DNA of 64,000 nucleotides from Thermoplasmata archaeon UBA61 (GTDB lineage: Archaea; Thermoplasmatota; Thermoplasmata; Lutacidiplasmatales; UBA184): assembly GCA_002503985.1 (NCBI GenBank), contig DASW01000003.1, positions 248,001-312,000 of the forward strand, given 5' to 3'. A model generated the notes under the pieces. The model was given only the letters and a program-made list of their open reading frames with translations. It was not told where the DNA came from and did not search any database. Shown here one piece after another: positions 1 through 8,695 of this stretch. The first letter of the stretch is position 1, and each line of letters starts with the position of its first letter. Made by a program: the position numbers and the translations under genes.

Positions 1-119
1 TCTTCCGCCTCCGGGCTCCGAAGGGAGGCTGGCGGTCAACCAAGAAACCGTTCACTCTCGGCGGCGCGCTCGGGTACCGGGGCCGCGCGATCAACGAGCT
101 CGTCCGCCGGATGATGTGA
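1..119 (+). CDS. rpl30: Ribosomal protein uL30 (L30), C-terminal fragment
   Basis: Partial gene cut by the window edge; frame begins at base 3 and ends at TGA 117-119. The 38 visible residues contain the motif KKPFTLGGALGYRGRAINEL, typical of the C-terminal extension of archaeal/eukaryotic L30 (L7-type), a large-subunit protein. It lies 13 nt upstream of uL15, the conserved archaeal order uL30-uL15-secY at the end of the spc-type ribosomal operon. Family identification rests on this short tail and on synteny. Confidence 0.85.
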   Translation, partial: FRLRAPKGGWRSTKKPFTLGGALGYRGRAINELVRRMM

Positions 120-132
120 GGGACGGTCGATC

Positions 133-585
133 ATGCCGAGTCGCACACGGAAGTTCCGCGGTTTGAGGACCCACGGCCGGGGCATCAAGGCCGGCCGCGG
201 CGCCGGAAAGCAGGGAGGGAGGGGCAACGCGGGACTTCACAAGTACAAGTTCAAGTCGATGCTCATCTACGCTCCCGACCATTTCGGCCGCCACGGGTTC
301 AAGCGGCCGTTCCAGATCGTCGAGCGCCCGACCAGCCTGAACGTCGGGGAGCTCGAGGCGTTCCTGCCCCACCTCGAGGCGGCCGAGGCGCTGTCCCGGG
401 AAGGGAGCACGTTCGTCGCGGACCTCACGAAGGCGGGCGTTGACCGGCTGCTGGGCGGCGGGGTCACGACGCACCCGTGGAAGGTCGTCGTCCGACACGC
501 GTCGAAGCACGCCCGCGAGAAGGTGACGGTCCTGGATGCCCGCCCGGGCGGCGCAGCGGAGGCGCCTCCGAAATCCGTCCCGTAG
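133..585 (+). CDS. rpl15: Ribosomal protein uL15 (L15, archaeal type)
   Basis: 150 residues, the usual archaeal length. The N-terminus is the basic Gly/Arg-rich rRNA-binding tail of uL15 (FRGLRTHGRGIKAGRG, then GKQGGRGNAG), followed by the globular domain with a Leu/Glu-rich helix around residues 70-100. It is part of the 50S subunit. It sits between uL30 and secY, as in most archaea, and is probably cotranscribed with uL30; secY has its own TATA box just after this stop. Confidence 0.93.
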   Translation: MPSRTRKFRGLRTHGRGIKAGRGAGKQGGRGNAGLHKYKFKSMLIYAPDHFGRHGFKRPFQIVERPTSLNVGELEAFLPHLEAAEALSREGSTFVADLTKAGVDRLLGGGVTTHPWKVVVRHASKHAREKVTVLDARPGGAAEAPPKSVP

Positions 586-586
586 A

Positions 587-595
587 CTATATAAC
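587..595 (+). promoter_or_regulatory. TATA box for secY
   Basis: ctatataac, starting right after the uL15 stop and centred about 31 nt before the secY ATG at 622. This spacing predicts a nearly leaderless secY transcript and supports the far-upstream secY start. Confidence 0.6.
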
Positions 596-621
596 TCGCG
601 TACCGGCTCCGAGACGACCTC

Positions 622-2385
622 ATGGCGGAAGAGGAGACCCCACGAGACCGCCGTTGGGCGGTCCCGCTCACCCTCATCCCCGCCGGGATCCTCGCGCTGT
701 TCTGGTTCTGGGGCCGTCCGACCCTCATCGCGTTCGGTCTGCTCGTGGCGGCGATGGCCGCCATCTTCACGATCTTCTACCTCGGCCTTTCCTACAACGG
801 CTCCCGCTCGATGCTGTACGGGCTCAAGCCGCTCACGACCCGGATGCCGGCGGTCACTCAGCCGAAGGGCCACGTCCACTTCCGGACGAAGCTGTTCTGG
901 ACGCTCGGGATCCTGCTCCTCTACTTCCTGCTGACGAACATCTACCTGTTCGGCGTTGACCAGCTGACCGTCATCGACCTGTTCCACAGCTACCGCGCGA
1001 TTCTCGCCGGGGCGCAAGGCACGCTCATGCACCTCGGGATCGGCCCGATCGTCACCGGGTCGATCATCATGCAGCTGTTCACCGGCGCGAAGATCATCAA
1101 CCTCGACCTCACCGACGACGAGGACAAAGGGGTCTACCAGGGGACTCAGAAGGTCATCGTCGTCGCGATGATCTTCATCGAGGCGATCCCCCAGGTCTAC
1201 GGCTACCTCTCCCCCTCGGGTTCCCTCGTCTCGAGCCTCGGGACCATCTCCCCCGGCAACGGCCTCCTGCTCGCGAACGTCATCATCATCGCCCAGCTCG
1301 TCTTCGGCAGCTACCTCGTCTTCCTGATGGACGAGGTCGTCTCGAAGTGGGGGATCGGGAGCGGGATCTCGCTGTTCATCGCCGCGGGCGTCTCGCAGCA
1401 GATCGTCCAAGGTACGCTCAACTGGGTGCCGGGGAATCCCGGGCCCGTCACGGCGCAGAATCCTCCGAGCGGAGCGATCCCGAAGACGCTCTGGTTCTTC
1501 TCCCACTACACCGCGAGCCAGATGGCCGGCGGGGGCTGGGAGCAGGTCCTGTTACGACAGCCGAACCCGCTGGTCGCGCTCGTCGGCACGGCGGCGATCT
1601 TCTTCCTCGTGGCGTGGACCGAGTCGACGCGCATCGAGCTCCCGCTCTCGCACGCCGAGGCGCGGGGCGCCCGCGGCCGCTACCCGCTCCGCCTGATCTA
1701 CGCGTCGAACATCCCGGTCATCCTGATGTCGGCGTTGCTCGCCAACGTCTCGATGGTGACGATCCTTTTGTGGACCAACCCGACGCTGATCCACTTCCCG
1801 GTCCTCGGCCACCAGTGGTGGATCGGGGCGTACCCGACCGCGACCCAAGCGACGTTGTTAGGGGTCAGTCAAACGACCCCGATCAGCGGCGGCGCGTATT
1901 ACCTCTCGACGGTCAACGGCCTCGAGGCTTGGCTGTTACCGATCCTGAACTACCAGGAGTACGGTGGGTTCCTCGTCGGCCACGCCTGGTGGCAGGGCTT
2001 GCTCCACGTGGCGGTCTACTTCGGCGCGATGGTCGGTGGGTCGATCCTGTTCGCCAAGTTCTGGATCCAGACGACCAACATGGGCCCGGAGGCCGTCGCG
2101 CGCCAGATCGAAGCGTCCGGCATGCAGATCCCCGGCTTCCGTAGAGAACCCCGGGTGTTGCGCCGGGTCCTCGAACGGTACATCCCCGTGATCACCGTCA
2201 TCTCGGGGGCCGCGGTCGGCGCGCTCGCCGCCGGGGCGGACCTCATCGGTACCTTAGGGAATGCCTCCGGAACCGGTGTCCTCCTGATGGTCGGGATCAT
2301 CATCAACCTCTACCAGGCGATGGGCCGCGAACAGCAGATGGAGATGAACCCGCTCCTGCGTCGGTTCCTCGGAGGCGAGTCCTGA
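622..2385 (+). CDS. secY: Preprotein translocase channel subunit SecY
   Basis: 587 residues. SecY forms the membrane protein-conducting channel (with SecE/SecG-beta) used by SRP and ribosomes. Canonical archaeal SecY begins near residue 64 (LYGLKPLTTRMPAV, then PKGHVHFRTK and the WTLGILLLYF plug-region helix). Upstream, residues about 13-56 form an additional pair of hydrophobic segments, making this protein about 100 residues longer than typical archaeal SecY; long external loops (about 270-300 and 390-440) also contribute. The start at 622 is supported by the TATA box at 587-595. The conserved cytoplasmic loop TRIELPLSHAEARG is present. The stop overlaps the next ATG by one base, so translation is likely coupled to the DUF106 gene. 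Confidence 0.95.
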   Translation: MAEEETPRDRRWAVPLTLIPAGILALFWFWGRPTLIAFGLLVAAMAAIFTIFYLGLSYNGSRSMLYGLKPLTTRMPAVTQPKGHVHFRTKLFWTLGILLLYFLLTNIYLFGVDQLTVIDLFHSYRAILAGAQGTLMHLGIGPIVTGSIIMQLFTGAKIINLDLTDDEDKGVYQGTQKVIVVAMIFIEAIPQVYGYLSPSGSLVSSLGTISPGNGLLLANVIIIAQLVFGSYLVFLMDEVVSKWGIGSGISLFIAAGVSQQIVQGTLNWVPGNPGPVTAQNPPSGAIPKTLWFFSHYTASQMAGGGWEQVLLRQPNPLVALVGTAAIFFLVAWTESTRIELPLSHAEARGARGRYPLRLIYASNIPVILMSALLANVSMVTILLWTNPTLIHFPVLGHQWWIGAYPTATQATLLGVSQTTPISGGAYYLSTVNGLEAWLLPILNYQEYGGFLVGHAWWQGLLHVAVYFGAMVGGSILFAKFWIQTTNMGPEAVARQIEASGMQIPGFRREPRVLRRVLERYIPVITVISGAAVGALAAGADLIGTLGNASGTGVLLMVGIIINLYQAMGREQQMEMNPLLRRFLGGES

Positions 2386-3236
2386 TGAGCGGGGACGGAA
2401 AGCCGTTGCCCTCCGCGGCGGACGTCGCCGCCGAGCCCCTTCCCACAGGCGGAGGAGCCGAGCCCGAGGAGCCGGAGGAGGCCCCGGCGAGCGAGGAGGC
2501 CGAGCCCAAGCCCGCCGCTCGTCCGGCGCGGCCCCCGCCCGCTCCCTTCAAGATCTCGACCTTCGTCTACGTGTTCCTCGGCCTCCTCGGCCTGTGGATG
2601 CTCATCGACTCGAGCGCACGGAACTCGATCGCCGGTCTGCTCGGGACGGGTCCCGGTACTCCGGGACCGCTCTACTGGTTGATCGGGTTCAACTCGGACT
2701 ACCTTCTCCTCACGATGGCGCTCGCCGGCGCAATCGAGATGTTCGTCACGTCGGTCGCGTACAACTACACGACGAACTGGATCAAGGCCGCGAAGGTCCA
2801 GAAGTGGAGCTCGGCGTTCCGCAAGGTGCAGATGGAGGCGATCCGCTCCGGCAAGAAGGACCGGATCGCGGCGCTCAAGCCCCAGCAGGAGAAGCTCACC
2901 CGGCTCTCGGGCGAGGTCTCGATCGCGCAGTTCAAGGGGATGGCGATCACCTACTTCCTGCTCATCCTGATCTACTCGTGGGTCGGGCTCACGATTTCGG
3001 CCGCGAACGTGGTCCAAAAGACGGTCAGCTTCGGCACGGGAAGCTCGGTCGTGCTGACCAGCACCGTCGGGAGCCTGCCGATCCCCATCTGGTTCATCAT
3101 CTTCAGCCTCTACACGGTGCCGTTCTCGCTGGTGTTCCGCCGGGTACTGAAGGACTACTGGCTTCGGAGGTACGCGAACGAACACCACATCGCGCCCTTC
3201 GCCCCCGGCCCGCCACCGGCCGGGGGGTTGGTGTGA
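2385..3236 (+). CDS. DUF106 membrane insertase (EMC3/TMCO1/YidC-like)
   Basis: 283 residues. The first about 55 residues are low-complexity (Glu/Ala/Pro-rich), then membrane segments near 57-75, 105-125, 188-208 and 230-250 flank a basic cytoplasmic coiled coil (about 130-180, rich in Lys/Arg/Gln). That plan, and its position between secY and cytidylate kinase, matches the archaeal DUF106 family, homologues of EMC3/TMCO1/GET1 in the Oxa1/YidC superfamily, thought to help insert membrane proteins next to SecY. Start ATG overlaps the secY stop (ATGA-type junction). The acidic N-terminal tail is longer than in most members. Confidence 0.85.
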   Translation: MSGDGKPLPSAADVAAEPLPTGGGAEPEEPEEAPASEEAEPKPAARPARPPPAPFKISTFVYVFLGLLGLWMLIDSSARNSIAGLLGTGPGTPGPLYWLIGFNSDYLLLTMALAGAIEMFVTSVAYNYTTNWIKAAKVQKWSSAFRKVQMEAIRSGKKDRIAALKPQQEKLTRLSGEVSIAQFKGMAITYFLLILIYSWVGLTISAANVVQKTVSFGTGSSVVLTSTVGSLPIPIWFIIFSLYTVPFSLVFRRVLKDYWLRRYANEHHIAPFAPGPPPAGGLV

Positions 3237-3781
3237 CCGGAGCCGTCGTCACGATCGGAGGACCGCCTGGGAGCGGCAAGTCGACCGCCGGGCAACTCGT
3301 TGCGACCTCCCTCGGCCTTGAGTTCTGCTCGGTCGGCGAACTCTTCCGCGCCGAGGCCCGCCGCCACCAGATGGACCTCGCGGAGTTCGGACGGTTCGCG
3401 GCTTCCCATCCGGAGGTCGACCGGGAGCTCGACCAGCACATGCAGTCGCTCGCCCTCCCGGGCCATCTCCTCGAAGGGCGGATCCAGGGAGCCCTGTGCC
3501 GTCGCGCCGGCGTCCGCGTCCACGACGTCGTCGTGACCGCTCGGGAGGAGGTGCGCGTGCGCCGGGTCGCGGACCGGGACGGCCAGCCGCTCGAGGAGGC
3601 TCGGGCCAAGGTACACGAGCGCGAGGCGGTCGAACGCGACCGTTACCGGCGGTTCTACGGGATCGACCTCGACGCGGAGCGTCCGGACCTCGTGGTCGAT
3701 TCGAGCGACCGACCGCCCCTCGTGGTGGCGGACGCGATCCTCACTTTCGTACGGGACCGCGAAGGGGCGGCGCTCGGATGA
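3233..3781 (+). CDS. cmk: Cytidylate kinase (archaeal Cmk)
   Basis: 182 residues from GTG 3233, which overlaps the TGA of the preceding gene (GTGA). Phosphorylates CMP/dCMP with ATP in the cytosol. The P-loop is GGPPGSGKST (residues 9-18), followed by a short Cmk-type NMP-binding region (SVGELFRAEA) and an Arg-rich lid (AREEVRVRRVADRDG). The order DUF106-cmk-cbf5 is common in archaea and backs the assignment over adenylate kinase. Stop TGA 3779-3781 overlaps the ATG of cbf5 at 3778. Confidence 0.9.
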   Translation: MTGAVVTIGGPPGSGKSTAGQLVATSLGLEFCSVGELFRAEARRHQMDLAEFGRFAASHPEVDRELDQHMQSLALPGHLLEGRIQGALCRRAGVRVHDVVVTAREEVRVRRVADRDGQPLEEARAKVHEREAVERDRYRRFYGIDLDAERPDLVVDSSDRPPLVVADAILTFVRDREGAALG

Positions 3782-4737
3782 CCGACCCGCCCGCGGCCGA
3801 CGCGGTGGACGCTCGCCTGCGGGAGGGGGCGTTCCTTCTTATCGACAAGCCGAGGGGACCGTCCTCCCACCAGGTCACAGCGTGGGCGCGCGACCTGCTC
3901 GGGGTCTCCGTCGCGGGGCACGCCGGCACCCTCGACCCCAACGTCTCGGGCCTTCTCTGGGTCGGGGTCGGGCCCGCGCTCAAGCTCTTGCCGCTCGTCC
4001 TCGAGTTCCCGAAGCGGTACATCGCCTCGGTGGTCCTTCATGGGCCCGTTCCGGTCCGGGAGGTCCAGCGTGTCCTCGCGGAGTTCTTGGGACCGATCTA
4101 CCAGACCCCGCCCGTCCGCTCCGCGGTGAAGCGGGAGCGGCGGGTCCGCACGATCCACCGGCTCGAGCTCGTCGAAGCCGACGGGCCGCGCCTTCTCCTC
4201 GACCTGACCGCCGACTCGGGAACGTACGTGCGCACCCTCGCCGTCGACGTCGGTGAGGCGCTCGGCCTGGGGGGTCACATGGAGGAGCTGCGACGGGTCG
4301 CGAACGGTCCCTTCCGGGAGTCGGACGCGGTCCCCCTCGCGGTGCTCGCGGACGCGGCCGCCGCGCGCGCCGCCGGCGACACCGCTCCTCTGCTCGCGCT
4401 CCTCCACCCGATCGACGAGGTCTGGCGAGAGTTCCCGACGATCGTCGTCAAGGACGGGGCCGCGAGCGCGCTCGCCCACGGCGCCGGGCTCGCGAGCGGC
4501 GGAATCCTCGCACTCCCGAAGCCGTTCTCCCGGGGCGCCCGCGTGACGCTGGTCACGCGCTCCGGCGAGCTCGTGGCGACCGGCGTCGCGCTGCGAGGCT
4601 CGGACGAGGTCGGCCACGTGAAGCACGGCTGGGTGGTCGACGAGACCCGGGTCTTCGTCGACCCCACCCGGTTCCCGGCGCTTTGGCACCGCGCCGAGCG
4701 CCCCGAGAGCGCGCGGACCCGTCCCGCCGACGGATAG
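3778..4737 (+). CDS. cbf5: tRNA/rRNA pseudouridine synthase Cbf5 (TruB family)
   Basis: 319 residues from ATG 3778 (ATGA overlap with cmk). Catalytic subunit of H/ACA RNPs, also makes Psi55 in tRNA. The TruB core begins with IDKPRGPSSHQVTAW, and the catalytic Asp is D53 in HAGTLDPNVSG; the motif YQTPPVRSAVKR and the DSGTYVRTLAVDVG region follow. The last about 80 residues (from VVKDGAASALAHGA) look like the PUA domain. Length is near the archaeal norm. Last gene of the long co-directional block; the MMPL transporter follows 31 nt later. Confidence 0.93.
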   Translation: MTDPPAADAVDARLREGAFLLIDKPRGPSSHQVTAWARDLLGVSVAGHAGTLDPNVSGLLWVGVGPALKLLPLVLEFPKRYIASVVLHGPVPVREVQRVLAEFLGPIYQTPPVRSAVKRERRVRTIHRLELVEADGPRLLLDLTADSGTYVRTLAVDVGEALGLGGHMEELRRVANGPFRESDAVPLAVLADAAAARAAGDTAPLLALLHPIDEVWREFPTIVVKDGAASALAHGAGLASGGILALPKPFSRGARVTLVTRSGELVATGVALRGSDEVGHVKHGWVVDETRVFVDPTRFPALWHRAERPESARTRPADG

Positions 4738-4768
4738 CGTTATTTCGGAGGCCCTTTCCGACAGCGTG

Positions 4769-7700
4769 ATGGAGCGCCACCCCGCGGGTCGACCGACGAA
4801 CGGGGGCGGGTTCTTCGAGGGGTTGGCGCGCTGGGTCGTCCGCCACCCGTGGCACCCGGTCATCTTCTGGATCGCTCTCCTGCTCGTCACCGTCCCTTTC
4901 CTCCCCCTGCTCGGGTCGGTGACGACCAATTCGGCCACGAGCCTGCCCGCGAACTCCCCGAGCGGGAGGGCAAGCGCCGAGCTAGCCCGACTGTTCCCGA
5001 GCGACCCCGGAGCCTCCTCGACCCAGCTCCTGTTCTACGGGCCGGACCTCACGAGCGCGAACGCGCAGCGTGTCATCTTGAACGTGAGCGCGGCCATCTC
5101 CTCCGACAGCTCGCTCAAGGACGTCCTCGACGTCACGAGCGTCTACAGCGAGTACGCTTCGTTCCTCGCCGGCCAGGCCGAGCTCGCGAACGGCGTCCTC
5201 CAGGGGGCGCTCTCGAACGCCACCCCCTTGCCACTGGCGGTCAACGAGTCCGCGCAGCTCCTCTGGGGGGGTCCGGCGCTGTTCTTCGGGACCTGGTCTA
5301 GCCTGGTCGAAGCGAGCAGCTGCCACCCGACCCCGGCGGCGTGCAACTATCCTGCCTACGAGACGACCGCCGCCGCGCTCGCGGGCTCGACCCCGGCGCT
5401 CGAGGTGTTGAGTGCGTTCTACAACGGGTACAACGGCTCGGGCTCGGGGTTCAACAGCACCACCACCGGTTGCGCGATCGATGCCGGCGACCCTGTGACG
5501 GCCGTCGCCTGCACTAATGCCGCGGCCCGGGCGAACGAAGTTCCCCTCATCCCGGCCCTCGTTCCGGTTCCGTCCGAGCAGGTCGTCCCGAACGTCGTGC
5601 TCGGAGTTCTGGGGGTCGAGAACTCCACCCTCTGGCCGAGCGTCCAAGAGGTCGTCACCCTGGTCCTCTCGCCGACCGCGGGGCTCCCGGCGAGCTTCCT
5701 CGGGCTGGTGTGGGACGCCTTCCCGCACGGGTTCCCGAACCCGGCGGCTCCGCTCTCCTGGGCGAATGCCACCGTCGCCAACGCGACCCTCGCGACCGAG
5801 CCGCTACCCGTGCCGTTTGCGATCTACTCGCCGTTCGTCGCGGCCGCCGGCACGGCGACGATCATCCAGGTCGACTTCTCCGTGTCGGACGACTACACCG
5901 ACGCCTCGGGAGGACAACCGGTCTACTCCGACCTCGGGAAGCTGGACTCCCTCGTCCCGTCCGTGGTCGAGAGGTCCGATTCGACGCGGTCGATCTCCTA
6001 CGTGCAGACGGGCTCTGCGCCCCTCGACCTGCTGACCCAGACGGCCGTGAACTCGTCGATCGCCCTCGTCCTTCCTCTCACGGTCGGGCTGCTGCTCGCC
6101 ATCGCGATGCTCTACTTCCGCTCCCCCGTGACGCCGCTCGTCACGTTCGCGGGGCTGGGGATCGCGCTCATCCTGGGGCTCGGTGCCACCGTCCTGGTCG
6201 GGACCGTGGTCGGTCACGTCGACACGACCTCGATCACGCTCGAGGAGGTGTTCGTCCTCGGGGTCGGGACCGACTACGCGATCTTCCTGGTCGCGCGGTA
6301 CCGCGAAGAGCTCGTCCAGGGGAAGAGCAGCGACGAGGCGCTCGTCACCGCGGTCTCATGGGCCGGTCGGTCCGTCGCCACCAGCGGCTCGGCGGCTATC
6401 ATCGCGACCCTCGCGCTCACCTTCAGCGGCGTCGCCCTCCTCTCCCAGTGGGGCTCCGTCCTTTCCCTCGCCGTGTTCATCACGCTCGCGCTCTCCCTGA
6501 CGCTCATCCCGGCGTTCGTGAAACTCCTCGGCCCGAGGATCTTCTGGCCCTACACCGGTCAGCGGTTCGCCCGTCACGCGACGATCGTCGCCGGCCGGCT
6601 GCGCGGCGAGAACACGTACTTCTACCGCGCGGGACGGGCAACGCAACGGCGTCCCTGGACGTTCGTCACCGTGCTGCTGGTCGTCTCGATCCCGCTCGTC
6701 GCGGTCGCGCTCACGGCCCCGGTCGCCTACGACTTCTATGCTCAGTTGCCGAGCGGCCATCCCGCGACCGACGGCCTCAATGACCTCGGAAATTACTTCG
6801 GCAACGGGTTCGCGGTCCCCTCGTTCGCCCTTGTGACGTTCTCCGCTCCGCTCGTCGTCGCGAACACGACGAACGCGAGCGAGTTCACCGACATCGCGGT
6901 CCTCACCGCGAGGGCCGGTGCCGCGTCGGGGATCGCGGTGGTGCAGTCCCCGGTCGGACCGTTCGGAACGAGCCTGGCGAACTGGCTCAACCTCTCGACG
7001 CTCCCGGTCGGGACCCGCGCGAACCTGATCGGGACGCTCTCCGGATTCGTGGGGACCGATGGTCGGACGGTCCTCATCGACCTCCAGCCGTCCTCGACGG
7101 GGCTCTCCCTCTCTGCCGTGGACGCGGTCAAGGCCGTCGAGTCGTCGTGGGGGACCTATGCCGACTCGCATCCCGAGATCGTCCAGATGGCGTACGGGGG
7201 CGGAGCACCGGTGATCAGCGACCTCGCGGACCAGACCTCGGCCGCGACCGACCTCATGATCATCGCGGTCACGGTCGGGCTCGTCATCGTCCTGCTCGCT
7301 GTACTTCGGTCGTGGATCATCGCCCTCATGGGGGTCGCGACGATCGGGCTCTCGATCAGCTGGGCGTGGGCGGTCTCCGACCTCGTCTTCCAGCAGCTGA
7401 TGGGGTTGCCGCTCTTCTTCTACGTGAGGACGATCCTGTTCATCTTCATCCTGGGGCTCGGGATCGACTACAATATCTTCCTCTTGACCCGAATCCGCGA
7501 GGAGCGGGTGCGGGGCCGCTCCAACACGGAGGCGGCGGTCGAAGGCGTCGCGCGGACGGGCGGCATCATCACCGCGGCGGCAGTCATCCTCGCGAGCGCG
7601 TTCGGGGCGCTCTTGGTCGGCTCGTTCACGCTGATCCGGGCGATCGGCTTCTCGGTCGCCGTCGCGGTGATCCTGGACGCGATGGTGGTGCGGACGTACC

Positions 7701-7858
7701 TGGTCCCGGCGTCCCTCCAGGTGCTGGGGGAACGGGTGTGGACATGGTCCGGTCGGCGCCCGAAGGTCCCTGTCGGAACCCCGGGAGCAGCCCCGACGGA
7801 GGGGTCGGCCCTCTCTACCGAAACGACCGCGCAGGCCGAACCCGAGCCTACGGCGTAA
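4769..7858 (+). CDS. MMPL/RND-superfamily membrane exporter
   Basis: About 1030 residues with two RND repeats. N-terminal TM near residues 25-48, a large external Ser/Asn-rich domain to about 425, then a six-helix cluster; a second external domain (about 650-820) and a second helix cluster follow. The MMPL hallmark GTDYAIFLVARYREE (about 502) and its partner GIDYNIFLLTRIREE (about 907) mark helix 4/10 sites with Asp-Tyr pairs used in proton coupling. Such proteins export lipids, pigments or drugs; the substrate is unknown here. GTG 4766 is an alternative start one codon upstream. Its 3' end overlaps the convergent peroxiredoxin gene by 11 nt. Confidence 0.85.
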   Translation: MERHPAGRPTNGGGFFEGLARWVVRHPWHPVIFWIALLLVTVPFLPLLGSVTTNSATSLPANSPSGRASAELARLFPSDPGASSTQLLFYGPDLTSANAQRVILNVSAAISSDSSLKDVLDVTSVYSEYASFLAGQAELANGVLQGALSNATPLPLAVNESAQLLWGGPALFFGTWSSLVEASSCHPTPAACNYPAYETTAAALAGSTPALEVLSAFYNGYNGSGSGFNSTTTGCAIDAGDPVTAVACTNAAARANEVPLIPALVPVPSEQVVPNVVLGVLGVENSTLWPSVQEVVTLVLSPTAGLPASFLGLVWDAFPHGFPNPAAPLSWANATVANATLATEPLPVPFAIYSPFVAAAGTATIIQVDFSVSDDYTDASGGQPVYSDLGKLDSLVPSVVERSDSTRSISYVQTGSAPLDLLTQTAVNSSIALVLPLTVGLLLAIAMLYFRSPVTPLVTFAGLGIALILGLGATVLVGTVVGHVDTTSITLEEVFVLGVGTDYAIFLVARYREELVQGKSSDEALVTAVSWAGRSVATSGSAAIIATLALTFSGVALLSQWGSVLSLAVFITLALSLTLIPAFVKLLGPRIFWPYTGQRFARHATIVAGRLRGENTYFYRAGRATQRRPWTFVTVLLVVSIPLVAVALTAPVAYDFYAQLPSGHPATDGLNDLGNYFGNGFAVPSFALVTFSAPLVVANTTNASEFTDIAVLTARAGAASGIAVVQSPVGPFGTSLANWLNLSTLPVGTRANLIGTLSGFVGTDGRTVLIDLQPSSTGLSLSAVDAVKAVESSWGTYADSHPEIVQMAYGGGAPVISDLADQTSAATDLMIIAVTVGLVIVLLAVLRSWIIALMGVATIGLSISWAWAVSDLVFQQLMGLPLFFYVRTILFIFILGLGIDYNIFLLTRIREERVRGRSNTEAAVEGVARTGGIITAAAVILASAFGALLVGSFTLIRAIGFSVAVAVILDAMVVRTYLVPASLQVLGERVWTWSGRRPKVPVGTPGAAPTEGSALSTETTAQAEPEPTA

Positions 7859-8288
7859 GGAAGCGTGCGCGCGCCCGCTCGAGGTGCGGGTCCGGCGAAG
7901 AGGCTTCGATGACCTCGACCACCGTTCCGTGGCTGTCGATGAGGAAGGTCACCCGACGGGCCAGGCCCCGGGGCCCGAGGACCCCGTAGGCGGTGGCGAC
8001 GCTCTTCGACTTGTCGGCGATGAGCGGGAACGCGATGCCGTACTTCTGGGCGAACGCTTTCTGCGCGGGGCAGTCGTCCACGCTAACGCCGACGACCCGC
8101 ACCTTCCGGGCGAGGTACTCGGCCTGCACATCCCGGAATCCCTTCGTCTCGATCGTGCAGCCGGGCGTGTCCGCCTTGGGGTAGAAGTAGAGGACAACCG
8201 GCGACCCCTTGAGCGAGGAGAGGCGGAAGGGATTCCCGTCCTGGTCCGGCGCGACGAAATCGGGCGCGGTGTCTCCGGCAGCGATCAT
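7848..8288 (-). CDS. bcp: Peroxiredoxin, Bcp/PrxQ type
   Basis: 146 residues, thioredoxin fold of the AhpC/TSA family; reduces hydrogen and organic peroxides in the cytosol. The peroxidatic Cys is in the motif YPKADTPGCTIET (C44). In many Bcp proteins a second Cys lies five residues later; here that site is Lys (ETKGFRD), and the other cysteine is in VSVDDCPAQ, so it may work as a 1-Cys enzyme or use an atypical resolving Cys. Standard features GDTAPDF and FLIDSHGTV are present. Convergent with, and overlapping, the exporter gene. Confidence 0.92.
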   Translation of the reverse strand: MIAAGDTAPDFVAPDQDGNPFRLSSLKGSPVVLYFYPKADTPGCTIETKGFRDVQAEYLARKVRVVGVSVDDCPAQKAFAQKYGIAFPLIADKSKSVATAYGVLGPRGLARRVTFLIDSHGTVVEVIEASSPDPHLERARARFLTP

Positions 8289-8342
8289 GGCCGACCCAGA
8301 AACGACGGGGTATTTGACGCGGGTGTCGAGCTCGGAGCGACT

Positions 8343-8579
8343 CTATCCCGTCGCGACCGTGACGAGCGTCTCGGTCGACTTGATCCCGGGCACCTTGCGG
8401 ATCCGGTGGACGACCGTGTCGAGCGCGGCGTTGATGTGCGGCGCCTGGACCTTCACGATGAGGTCGAACGGGCCGGTCACGGCCTCGACCTCGGTCACGC
8501 TCGGGACCGCCTTGAGACGCTTCAGAACCTCGTCGAGGCGCCCGACCTCGGTCTCGACCAGCAGGTAGAGGGTCTCCAT
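8343..8579 (-). CDS. Stand-alone Lrp/AsnC ligand-binding (RAM) domain protein
   Basis: 78 residues from ATG 8579 (GTG 8591 would add four). The whole protein is one RAM/ACT-like beta-alpha-beta-beta-alpha-beta domain: LYLLVETEVG, then SVTEVEAVTGPFDLIVKV and a final KSTETLVTVA strand. There is no helix-turn-helix. Such single-domain Lrp proteins bind amino acids or similar small effectors and can co-assemble with full-length Lrp regulators, so it may be an effector-sensing partner; that role is inferred from the family. It lies between peroxiredoxin and cysS, divergent from the latter. Confidence 0.85.
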   Translation of the reverse strand: METLYLLVETEVGRLDEVLKRLKAVPSVTEVEAVTGPFDLIVKVQAPHINAALDTVVHRIRKVPGIKSTETLVTVATG

Positions 8580-8695
8580 CCCGGAATGCACACCCGCTTT
8601 CGGGAGCGCGTTTCCTCCCCATCAAGCTTCCGAAGCGGCGTTCGGGTAACCCGCTCCCAAAGCGTTATGCCCAAGAGACCCCCGATTCGTTCGCT

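Noticed and set aside
91..1506. A 471-residue open frame on the minus strand opposite uL15 and secY
   Set aside because: Its translation is Arg/Asp/Glu-rich with no domain, as expected for an antisense shadow of a GC-rich gene; uL15 and secY are certain on the other strand. The same applies to the long minus-strand frame at 3655-4938 opposite cbf5 and to many others.
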